DNA of 5,195 nucleotides from an uncultured Rikenellaceae bacterium (GTDB lineage: Bacteria; Bacteroidota; Bacteroidia; Bacteroidales; Rikenellaceae): NCBI GenBank assembly GCA_947054185.1, contig CAMRVW010000134.1, positions 1 to 5,195 on the forward strand, given 5' to 3'. Numbering within the stretch: the stretch's first letter is position 1; every line of letters begins with the position of its first letter. A model generated the notes under the pieces. That model had not been told where the DNA came from and searched no databases. It saw only the letters and a program-made list of their open reading frames with translations. The translations under genes were made by a program, and so were the position numbers. Below, one piece after another: positions 1-5,195 of this stretch.

Positions 1-18
1 AACGGGGTCCGTGACCCC
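1..18 (-). terminator. Second terminator-like hairpin of the left repeat
   Basis: GGGGTC (4-9) and GACCCC (13-18) form a 6-bp GC-rich stem with a 3-base loop. Reading leftward it is followed by GTT and then the window edge. The identical hairpin in the right copy is followed by GTTTT, so a longer T run outside the window is likely. It would act as a second stop for transcription leaving the hexosaminidase gene. Confidence 0.45.
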
Positions 19-69
19 TCCCCCGGAAGGGCCGCCGGAGGCAGTTCCAGCAAAAACGGCAGCTGCCGT
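1..69 (-). repeat. GC-rich intergenic repeat, left copy (truncated by window edge)
   Basis: Read on the minus strand, positions 46 down to 1 are identical over all 46 bases to 5066-5111 on the plus strand. A further 12-base block, CTGCCGTTTTTG, is shared between 62-51 here and 5045-5056 there. The spacer between the two blocks is 4 bases here (47-50) and 9 bases in the right copy. The element starts 14 bases beyond the stop codon of the leftward hexosaminidase gene and contains at least two hairpins. Base 1 of the window is still inside the element, so its far end is missing. What is seen: an exact duplicate. What is inferred: a dispersed, terminator-bearing intergenic repeat of this genome. 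Confidence 0.9.
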
Positions 70-70
70 C
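51..70 (-). terminator. Rho-independent-like terminator after the hexosaminidase gene
   Basis: On the minus strand, 12 bases past the TAA stop, a perfect 14-bp palindrome (ACGGCAGCTGCCGT, 56-69) is followed directly by a run of five T (complement of 52-56). Folded as RNA it gives a 5-bp stem, ACGGC/GCCGU, with an AGCU loop and a U tract. The stem is short, so termination may be partial, with the GC-rich hairpins further downstream as back-up. Confidence 0.6.
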
Positions 71-82
71 AATCTGCCCGGG

Positions 83-2473
83 TTACAGTATGAATATCTC
101 GTCGGCGAATATCCAGTTTTTGTATCCTTCTCCCGGGAGTCCTTTGGGAGTTATGGGGTTGGTCGCGATCACCTTTACATAGCGGGCATTGAAGTTGCCT
201 GTTACGGTTATCTGCTTGCGTATCACCTGATTGTCACGGCCGAACGGGTTCTCGGCCTTGGCTGCGAAACGGAAGTTCTTGCCATCGTCCGATGTGTACA
301 CCGACAAAGCCTCGGGCAGATATACCCATGCTCCGATGCTCTGAGTGAAAGAGCCTGTCACGGTGGTGAAAGATGTCTTCTGCCCCAGGTCGAATATTAT
401 ATCGAGGTCTTTGTTGGCAAAGCCCTGGTTGAACCCGTCGTTGAGGTCTGTCGTGCCGGTGATGCCGTCGTTGAGGGTGATATCGCCGCTGCCGGGGAAC
501 TGCTTGCCGTAAGGGGAGTTGTAAACAACCTTCTTGCCCAACCCTTTGTGTACGCCGAGCGTCAGCGATGTGGAGGCCTTGGAATATACCGAGTCGCCGC
601 GCAATACGACGGCCTTGATGGTCACGGGCTTGGTCACCATGACGTCATGGCTGTAATGCCGAGATGTGATGTCGGGCTCGGTGCCGTCGGTGGTGTACGC
701 TATCCGGGAGCCGTATATGTCAGAGAAGAGCTTGACACGGAAAGAGTTGCCGGCAGATGAATATTCGGGTTCGAAACGCACATATCCGGCTCCGGGGTGA
801 TAGTTTATGCCCATGGCGTCATATCGTTGCGTCTGCAGGGTGTAAAGCCTGCGCGAGAAGTCGTCCCACTTGCCAAGACGGTCGGCGCCGTCCCACAACA
901 CCTCTGAGAGGGCGGCAATGCGGGGCACGGTCATGTATTCGAAATGTTCGGGCGTAAGTATATACTCGGCCCATGTGCAGGCCTGAGCACCGAGTATGTG
1001 ACGTCGGAACATGGCTGCCGAGTCGCTCTTGAAAACCTCGGGCACAGGGTCGAAACGGTAAACCTTAGATACGGGCGAGAAGCCTCCTATGGCGGTGGGC
1101 TCGCACCCGGGGGTGTCTTGATAACTGTCGAAATAGAGATACTCGCCGGGGGTCATCACCACATCATGACCCTGCGATGCCGCCTCTATGCCTCCTGCCA
1201 TGCCGCGCCACGACATGACGGTGGCCTCGGGCGCTATGCCACCCTCTATTATCTCGTCCCACCCTATTATCTTGCGTCCTTTGCTCCTGACGTAACGCTC
1301 TATGCGCTTGACAAAATAGCTCTGCAATTGGTTGACGTCGGCCAGATGCTCTCTGGCCATGCGGCGTCTGCAATCGGGGCAGCTCTTCCACGGCGTCTTG
1401 TCGGCCTCGTCGCCGCCTATGTGTATGTACTCAGAGGGGAATATGTCTGTAACCTCGTCTATTATGTCTTGCATCATCCTGAAGGTCTGCTCTTTGCCTG
1501 CGCATAAGGTGGATGTGCCGCCCTTGTATCCGCCGCCCGAGAGCACGGATTGACGCTTGCCCGAGCAGCTTATCTCGGGATAAGAGGCTATGACCTCCCA
1601 GCTGTGGCCCGGCATCTCTATCTCGGGCACCACCGTGATACCGCGTTCTGCAGCATAAGCCACCACCTGTCGTGCCTCCTGCTGAGTATAGAAACCTCCG
1701 TATGTGGCCTCCTCGCCGCTCTGCATGGGTATGCCCTCACTCCAGGGACGATCGGTGCGGTCGACGTTCCAAGCCCCTATCTGGGTAAGAAGCGGATATT
1801 TCTTTATCTCAAGACGCCACCCCTGGTCGTCGGTAAGGTGCCAGTGCAAGGTGTTCATCTTGTGCATGGCCATTATATCTATGAACTTGAGCACAAAATC
1901 CTTAGGGAAGAAGTGGCGCGATACGTCCATGTGCATGCCACGCCATTTGAATGCGGGACGGTCGTCTATCACGCATCCGGGCAGGGTGTATGAGCTGCGG
2001 CCTCCTCCGGTGGGCGAGTAACACTCGGGCGGCAACATCTGCATTATAGATTGCAGAGCGTAAAAGGCGCCCGGGTAAGTGTCGCAATACACCGATATGA
2101 CATCGTCGGTTATCTCAAGACGGTATGCCTCAGACATATCGAGGCTGTCGCACACGACGGTGCCGCCCTCGGATGCCTTGAACGGGTATATGTTGATGCC
2201 GCCGTCGGCAAAGCCTGCGCGCGCCTCCAGTGACAGACCTGTCGCCGTCGACAGCATGCGCGCCATCATGTCGGCATTTACGGCCGAAACGGAATCGTCT
2301 GCGGAGTAACCGACATGGCAGTCGCCGGTGAGGGTATATCTGTCGCCTTTGAGCGTCACCACGCGTTGGGGCATGGGTATTATGTCAGACGGGGAGCACT
2401 CGGGCACATGCCTGTCGCACGATATGGCGACAAGGCTCGCCAGGCATAGGGTAAGCAGAGGTTTCATCATCAT
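83..2473 (-). CDS. Beta-N-acetylhexosaminidase, GH20, lipoprotein with C-terminal discoidin-like domain
   Basis: A 796-residue glycoside hydrolase family 20 exo-enzyme that removes terminal beta-linked GlcNAc or GalNAc, probably from host mucin-type or other N-acetylated glycans. Residues 4-18 form a hydrophobic signal ending VAIS before Cys19, a plausible lipoprotein signal, so the enzyme should be membrane-anchored outside the cytoplasm; the -3 Ala makes the lipobox slightly atypical. A GH20b-type domain spans about 28-170. The catalytic barrel runs from about 174 to 530 with RGMHMDVSRHFF (178-189), WHLTDDQGWR (211-220), PGH (288-290), the catalytic Asp-Glu pair in HIGGDE (351-356, D355/E356), GWDE (404-407) and TWAEY (500-504), as expected for substrate-assisted catalysis through the 2-acetamido group. 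A chitobiase/hexosaminidase C-terminal-like segment (YTTDGTEPD, 593-601) and an F5/8 type C (discoidin)-like domain (about 660-796) follow, probably for carbohydrate binding. Three successive ATG codons (2465-2473) leave the exact start open by two residues. All expected catalytic residues are present and the frame is intact. Confidence 0.95.
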   Translation of the reverse strand: MMMKPLLTLCLASLVAISCDRHVPECSPSDIIPMPQRVVTLKGDRYTLTGDCHVGYSADDSVSAVNADMMARMLSTATGLSLEARAGFADGGINIYPFKASEGGTVVCDSLDMSEAYRLEITDDVISVYCDTYPGAFYALQSIMQMLPPECYSPTGGGRSSYTLPGCVIDDRPAFKWRGMHMDVSRHFFPKDFVLKFIDIMAMHKMNTLHWHLTDDQGWRLEIKKYPLLTQIGAWNVDRTDRPWSEGIPMQSGEEATYGGFYTQQEARQVVAYAAERGITVVPEIEMPGHSWEVIASYPEISCSGKRQSVLSGGGYKGGTSTLCAGKEQTFRMMQDIIDEVTDIFPSEYIHIGGDEADKTPWKSCPDCRRRMAREHLADVNQLQSYFVKRIERYVRSKGRKIIGWDEIIEGGIAPEATVMSWRGMAGGIEAASQGHDVVMTPGEYLYFDSYQDTPGCEPTAIGGFSPVSKVYRFDPVPEVFKSDSAAMFRRHILGAQACTWAEYILTPEHFEYMTVPRIAALSEVLWDGADRLGKWDDFSRRLYTLQTQRYDAMGINYHPGAGYVRFEPEYSSAGNSFRVKLFSDIYGSRIAYTTDGTEPDITSRHYSHDVMVTKPVTIKAVVLRGDSVYSKASTSLTLGVHKGLGKKVVYNSPYGKQFPGSGDITLNDGITGTTDLNDGFNQGFANKDLDIIFDLGQKTSFTTVTGSFTQSIGAWVYLPEALSVYTSDDGKNFRFAAKAENPFGRDNQVIRKQITVTGNFNARYVKVIATNPITPKGLPGEGYKNWIFADEIFIL

Positions 2474-2486
2474 TTTTAGGTATTTT

Positions 2487-2498
2487 TATTTGCAAATA
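2487..2498. promoter_or_regulatory. 12-bp perfect palindrome in the divergent promoter region, possible operator
   Basis: TATTTGCAAATA is a perfect inverted repeat that overlaps the putative -7 element of the hexosaminidase promoter and lies about 25 bp upstream of the putative feoB -7 element. Its symmetry and place fit a site for a dimeric regulator, but AT-rich palindromes of this length can occur by chance. It does not resemble the classic Fur box GATAATGATAATCATTATC, so iron control through Fur cannot be claimed from it. Confidence 0.25.
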
Positions 2499-2500
2499 TA
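2493..2500 (-). promoter_or_regulatory. Putative Bacteroidetes-type -7 element of the hexosaminidase gene
   Basis: On the minus strand this reads TATATTTG, a full match to the TAnnTTTG -7 consensus of Bacteroides primary-sigma promoters. It lies 19 bases upstream of the outermost ATG, so the 5' leader would be only about 10-15 bases and A/T-rich, with no Shine-Dalgarno, as is common in this phylum. I see no good TTTG-like -33 element at the expected distance, so the assignment rests on the -7 match and its position. Confidence 0.5.
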
Positions 2501-2520
2501 CGAAAAAGCATCTGAAATAG

Positions 2521-2528
2521 TACCTTTG
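2521..2528 (+). promoter_or_regulatory. Putative -7 element of the feoAB unit
   Basis: TACCTTTG matches TAnnTTTG and ends 21 bases before the feoAB ATG at 2550, which gives a short leader. The nearest upstream TTTG (2489-2492) is 28 bases away, longer than the roughly 19-21 expected, so the -33 element is weak or missing and an activator may be needed. Upstream of the ATG there is only a weak purine stretch (AAAAAGAG, 2535-2542). Confidence 0.45.
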
Positions 2529-2549
2529 TAATTGTAAAAAGAGCATATC

Positions 2550-4883
2550 ATGAGACTTTCCGACCTTGAACGCGGCCAGAGCGCCATTATATTGAAGGTT
2601 AACGGCGACAGCGATTTTCGTCGCCGCATAATAGAGATGGGTTTTGTGCGCGGCAAGAAGATAACGGTAAAGCGTGACGCCCCCATGCGCGACCCCATAG
2701 AGTATGAGATCATGGGTTACGAGGTGTCGTTACGACGTGCCGAGGCCTATAACATAGAGGTTGCGAGCCGTGCCGAGGCTTTGGACGAGGGTGTCGTATC
2801 GTCGGGCGAAGAGCCTCTCTTTCCCGATACCTTTCACGACGAGGAACCCAAGCGAGAGGCTCACAACGTAATAGAGGTGGCCTTGGTGGGCAACCCCAAC
2901 AGCGGCAAGACATCGCTTTTCAACTATATGTCAGGCCTTAACGAGCATGTGGGCAACTATTCGGGCGTGACCGTCGAATCGACGAGCGCCACGGTGCGTT
3001 TCGGCGATTACAAGATAAGGTTTACCGACCTGCCCGGCACATACTCGCTGTCGGCATACTCGCCCGAGGAGAGAGTGGTGGCCGAGCACCTGAAAAGCGG
3101 ACGTTTCGATGTGGTGGTCGATGTGCTTGACGGCTCCAACCTCGAGCGCAACATGTTTCTGACCACTCAGCTCATAGACATGGAGCTCAACATGGTGGCC
3201 TCGCTCAACATGTACGACGAGCTCACGGCCTCGGGCGACCGTTTCGACCACAAGGCCATGAGTCAGCTTCTCGACATACCTTTCGTGCCCACCGTGGGTA
3301 AAAAGGGACGCGGGGTGCCTCACCTGTTAGAGCAGATAGTCGAGCGTTTCAATATGCCGTCGTCGTCACGCAAGCGCGTATATGTCAATTACGGCCAGTT
3401 CATAGAGGAGCGCATATCAGACCTGTCGCAGTCTGTGAGCGAGTCGGGCGGCACAGGCAAACTGTCGCCACGCTTTGTGGCCATAAAGCTGATAGAGGGC
3501 AATCAAAGCATGCGCGACATGTTCCTCGACGATGAGCTCCTTCGCCATGCCGACAATATAAGAGCGCAGATAGAGAACGAGTATGCCGACGACATAGAGA
3601 CCGTATTGGCCAATTATCGTTACGCCTTCATAAGCGGTGCCTTGAAAGAGACATACCGGAGCGCCGGACGCAAGCATTACAGGTCTGACCGCATAGACTC
3701 GGTGCTCACACACAAGGTGTGGGGCTTCCCCATATTTCTGGCCATCATGTGGCTTATATTTTACGCCACATTCTCGCTGGGGCAGTACCCGATGGACGGA
3801 ATAGAATATCTGGTCGAGAGGTTACAGGCTTTCCTTGGCTCGGTAATGGCAGAGGGGGCGTTCAAAGATCTGCTCATAGGGGGCATAATAGGAGGCCTTG
3901 GAAGCGTGGTCGTCTTTCTGCCCAACATATTGTTGCTCTTTCTGTTCATATCGCTGCTTGAAGACTCGGGTTACATGGCCCGCGCCGCCTTTATCATGGA
4001 CCGCGTCATGCACAAGATAGGGTTGCACGGCAAGTCGTTCATACCCCTTGTCATGGGCTTCGGATGCAACGTTCCCGCCATCATGGGCTCGCGCATAATA
4101 GAAGACCGCAAAGGGAGGATTGTGACCATGCTCATAACGCCTTTCATGTCGTGCAGTGCGCGTCTGCCGGTCTATCTTCTCATTCTCGGAGCCTTCTTTC
4201 CCGACAATGCCGGCACCTTGCTCTTCTGCATATATCTCTTGGGTGTGCTGGTGGCCATATTGACGGCCAACATATTGACCAAGGTGGTATTAAGGGGCAA
4301 GAACCATCCCTTTGTGATGGAGCTGCCTCCATATCGTACGCCGTCGGCACGTTCGACAGTACGTCACATGTGGGTCAAAGGCTCGCAGTATCTCAAGAAG
4401 ATGGGCGGAGTGATACTCGTTGCCGTGGTTGTCGTGTGGGCGTTGAGCTATTATCCGTCACGTTCAGACAGTTACATGAGTCGCATAGGTCATGCCGTGG
4501 AGCCTGTCATGGCGCCATTGGGTTTTGACTGGAAGATAGGCGTGGGGCTGATGTCGGGAGTGGCGGCCAAGGAGGTGATAGTGTCGACAATGGCTGTTGT
4601 CAACAACATTGACGACGACACCGACACCGAGCGTCTGTTGTCGGCAAAGCTTCAGACCGCACGTTTTGAGAGCGGCCCCCGTAAAGGCGAGATAATATTC
4701 ACCAAAGCCACGGCCCTCTCTTTCCTGACCTTTGTGTTGATATACTTCCCCTGTGTGGCTGTAATATCGGCCATAAGACGGGAGAGCGGCAGGTGGCGAT
4801 GGGCTCTCTTTACGATGCTTTACACAACGGCGTTGGCCTGGTTGCTGAGTTTTGCGGTTTATAACATATTCAGTCGTCTATGA
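2550..4883 (+). CDS. feoB: Fused FeoA-FeoB ferrous iron transporter
   Basis: A 777-residue inner-membrane Fe2+ importer in which FeoA and FeoB form one chain, an arrangement known in Bacteroidales. Residues 1-72 are the FeoA (SH3-like) domain, starting MRLSDLERGQ and including MGFVRGKKITV. A linker of about 35 residues leads to the FeoB G domain: G1 GNPNSGKT (114-121), G2 around T141 in GNYSGVTVE, G3 DLPG (160-163), G4 NMYD (220-223) and a G5-like segment PTVGKKGRG (247-255). A helical spacer reaches about 385. The membrane part follows, with the conserved GFGCNVPAIMG (503-513, C506), PFMSCSARLPVY (531-542, C535), AAKEVIVST (672-680) and YFPC (732-735, C735) segments. All core motifs are intact. 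The gene starts 76 bp from the divergent hexosaminidase gene and overlaps the next gene by 4 bp. The ATG at 2550 is chosen because FeoA homology begins at the first residues. Ile is ATA in 46 of 54 cases by hand count. Confidence 0.97.
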   Translation: MRLSDLERGQSAIILKVNGDSDFRRRIIEMGFVRGKKITVKRDAPMRDPIEYEIMGYEVSLRRAEAYNIEVASRAEALDEGVVSSGEEPLFPDTFHDEEPKREAHNVIEVALVGNPNSGKTSLFNYMSGLNEHVGNYSGVTVESTSATVRFGDYKIRFTDLPGTYSLSAYSPEERVVAEHLKSGRFDVVVDVLDGSNLERNMFLTTQLIDMELNMVASLNMYDELTASGDRFDHKAMSQLLDIPFVPTVGKKGRGVPHLLEQIVERFNMPSSSRKRVYVNYGQFIEERISDLSQSVSESGGTGKLSPRFVAIKLIEGNQSMRDMFLDDELLRHADNIRAQIENEYADDIETVLANYRYAFISGALKETYRSAGRKHYRSDRIDSVLTHKVWGFPIFLAIMWLIFYATFSLGQYPMDGIEYLVERLQAFLGSVMAEGAFKDLLIGGIIGGLGSVVVFLPNILLLFLFISLLEDSGYMARAAFIMDRVMHKIGLHGKSFIPLVMGFGCNVPAIMGSRIIEDRKGRIVTMLITPFMSCSARLPVYLLILGAFFPDNAGTLLFCIYLLGVLVAILTANILTKVVLRGKNHPFVMELPPYRTPSARSTVRHMWVKGSQYLKKMGGVILVAVVVVWALSYYPSRSDSYMSRIGHAVEPVMAPLGFDWKIGVGLMSGVAAKEVIVSTMAVVNNIDDDTDTERLLSAKLQTARFESGPRKGEIIFTKATALSFLTFVLIYFPCVAVISAIRRESGRWRWALFTMLYTTALAWLLSFAVYNIFSRL

Positions 4884-5008
4884 GTGATATAATTGCCATT
4901 GGCATTGTGATAATCGTTGTGGGTGTTGCCCTCTATCGGTTCATAAGGTCGTTCAAAAAAGGAAACGGTAAAAACGACGGATGCTGCGGTAACTGCGGCT
5001 GCCATTGA
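4880..5008 (+). CDS. Small Cys-rich membrane protein, FeoB-associated type
   Basis: A 42-residue protein whose ATG overlaps the TGA of feoAB in an ATGA junction, so translation is probably coupled. Residues 3-22 (starting DIIAIGIVII) form one membrane helix. A basic stretch follows (R20, R23, K26, K27, K31), and the tail ends GCCGNCGCH, with Cys at 35, 36, 39 and 41 and a final His42. This layout and position match the FeoB-associated Cys-rich membrane protein family (Pfam FeoB_associated). Its biochemical role is not settled. Handling or delivery of iron at the cytoplasmic mouth of FeoB is a reasonable inference from the clustered Cys/His, which would lie in the cytoplasm if the positive-inside rule holds. 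It is very short, but the junction, helix and Cys tail together make it convincing. Confidence 0.88.
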   Translation: MSDIIAIGIVIIVVGVALYRFIRSFKKGNGKNDGCCGNCGCH

Positions 5009-5030
5009 GCCTCGGACTGCGGTGCTGTCG

Positions 5031-5072
5031 TTTGGTTTGCATAACTGCCGTTTTTGGTTTGCGAGAACTGCC
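5031..5072 (+). repeat. Short tandem direct repeat at the head of the right GC-rich repeat
   Basis: TTTGGTTTGC (5031-5040), two spacer bases, AACTGCC (5043-5049); then TTTGGTTTGC (5053-5062), three spacer bases, AACTGCC (5066-5072). Two copies of a unit of about 20 bp sit 22-23 bp apart. The second AACTGCC is the start of the 46-bp core shared with the left end of the window. The left copy has CTGCC twice but lacks the TTTGGTTTGC blocks. Confidence 0.8.
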
Positions 5073-5113
5073 TCCGGCGGCCCTTCCGGGGGAGGGGTCA
5101 CGGACCCCGTTTT
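5045..5113 (+). repeat. GC-rich intergenic repeat, right copy
   Basis: This is the inverted duplicate of the left-end element. 5066-5111 equals the reverse complement of 1-46 without a mismatch, and 5045-5056 equals the reverse complement of 51-62. It begins 36 bases after the stop of the Cys-rich gene, so relative to its upstream gene it has the same orientation as the left copy. Within it, CCTCCGG (5071-5077 read as CCTCCGG) can pair with CCGGGGG (5086-5092) using one G-U pair, and a second hairpin follows at 5094-5108. Two copies downstream of two unrelated transcription units point to a dispersed genomic repeat and not to duplicated genes. Confidence 0.9.
5094..5113 (+). terminator. Rho-independent-like terminator of the feo unit
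   Basis: GGGGTC (5094-5099), loop ACG, GACCCC (5103-5108), then GTTTT. The stem is 6 bp and GC-rich, directly preceded by a second possible hairpin (5071-5092). The T run is only four bases, so the terminator call is moderate. It is the best candidate for ending the feo transcript, since the earlier T5 run at 5051-5055 has no good stem before it, unlike its left counterpart. Confidence 0.55.
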
Positions 5114-5151
5114 GAGATATTGAGGACAAACTAAGGAATAAGTACGAATAT

Positions 5152-5195
5152 CCAATAAAGATTACGCAGTCTTGGGACGTGCGAATCTTTATTGG
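5152..5195. repeat. Long imperfect inverted repeat (hairpin) at the right edge
   Basis: CCAATAAAGATT (5152-5163) is the perfect reverse complement of AATCTTTATTGG (5184-5195). Inside, CGCA (5165-5168) pairs with TGCG (5180-5183) and GTC (5169-5171) with GAC (5176-5178), leaving a TTGG loop (5172-5175) and single-base bulges at A5164 and G5179. That is 19 paired positions in 44 bases. There is no T tract after either arm inside the window, so an ordinary terminator is only one possibility. A recombination or transposition end, an RNA element or the edge of a dispersed repeat are others. Confidence 0.85.

Larger units (their letters stand above)
5009..5195. other. Non-coding right end: tandem repeat, terminator repeat and terminal hairpin
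   Basis: No credible gene lies here. The stretch holds a 36-base tail after the Cys-rich gene that includes the first unit of a short tandem repeat, then the GC-rich repeat (5045-5113), an AT-rich spacer (5114-5151) and a long imperfect hairpin (5152-5195) that ends at the last base. A reading frame open on the minus strand across this interval is most likely fortuitous. Confidence 0.7.

Noticed and set aside
11..760. Plus-strand 249-codon open frame at the left end.
   Set aside because: It is antisense to the hexosaminidase C-terminus, whose domains are clear. Its start runs through the GC-rich repeat, which lacks stops in this frame (peptide TPPPEGPPEAV).
944..1507. Long plus-strand frames opposite the hexosaminidase gene (also 1550-1993).
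   Set aside because: They are shadows of the minus-strand gene, with no domain motifs and no separate promoter or spacing evidence.
2474..2549. A Fur box controlling feoAB.
   Set aside because: No sequence in the intergenic region resembles the GATAATGATAATCATTATC consensus closely enough to call.
1..5113. A composite transposon bounded by inverted repeats.
   Set aside because: No transposase lies between the repeats, both internal transcription units are ordinary chromosomal genes, no target-site duplication can be seen, and the repeats sit as terminators of each unit.
5119..5135. A leftward promoter in the AT-rich spacer (TTAGTTTG on the minus strand).
   Set aside because: It has one mismatch to TAnnTTTG, no convincing -33 element, and would drive transcription into the feo terminator.
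4859..5155. Minus-strand 98-codon open frame sharing the peptide TPPPEGPPEAV with the left-end frame.
   Set aside because: The shared peptide only reflects reading the same repeat. The frame is antisense to the well-supported Cys-rich gene and the feoAB end.
4953..5195. Minus-strand frame open from the right edge to a TGA at 4953-4955.
   Set aside because: It passes through the hairpin and the GC-rich repeat and ends antisense to the Cys-rich gene, with no recognisable protein features. It could be a partial gene only if a strong domain appeared beyond the edge.
5152..5195. An assembly fold-back artefact explaining the edge hairpin.
   Set aside because: A fold-back would usually give a perfect palindrome. 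The two offset bulges and the distinct inner stems favour a natural structure, though raw reads are needed to exclude an artefact.

Overview
The window looks like chromosomal DNA from a gut-type member of the Bacteroidales. A Muribaculaceae-like lineage is my best guess, but this rests on overall character and not on a marker gene. The pointers are a lipoprotein GH20 hexosaminidase with a C-terminal discoidin-like domain, a FeoA-FeoB fusion, start regions without a clear Shine-Dalgarno but with TAnnTTTG-type -7 elements, and moderately GC-rich DNA in which isoleucine is nevertheless written mostly as ATA.

Layout, left to right. Positions 1-69 hold one copy of a GC-rich, hairpin-forming intergenic repeat, cut by the window edge. 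It lies just past the 3' end of a leftward gene (83-2473) for an exported beta-N-acetylhexosaminidase. A 76-bp divergent promoter region (2474-2549) follows. A rightward two-gene unit comes next: a fused FeoA-FeoB ferrous iron transporter (2550-4883), overlapped by 4 bp with a 42-residue Cys-rich membrane protein of the FeoB-associated type (4880-5008). Positions 5009-5195 hold no credible gene. They contain a second copy of the same repeat in the opposite orientation, a short tandem duplication at its head, and at the extreme right edge a long imperfect hairpin (5152-5195).

Function. The hexosaminidase would release terminal N-acetylhexosamines from host or dietary glycans outside the cytoplasm. 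The Feo unit would bring Fe2+ across the inner membrane. They share a promoter region but need not share a pathway.

The least explained part is the non-coding DNA. A 46-bp block is identical at the 3' side of both transcription units, in the same orientation relative to each gene, so it forms inverted repeats about 5 kb apart. The window begins inside one copy and stops exactly at the end of the terminal hairpin, which suggests that dispersed repeats limit this contig. No phage, CRISPR, transposase, tRNA or rRNA was found, and I see no complete novel multi-gene system here.
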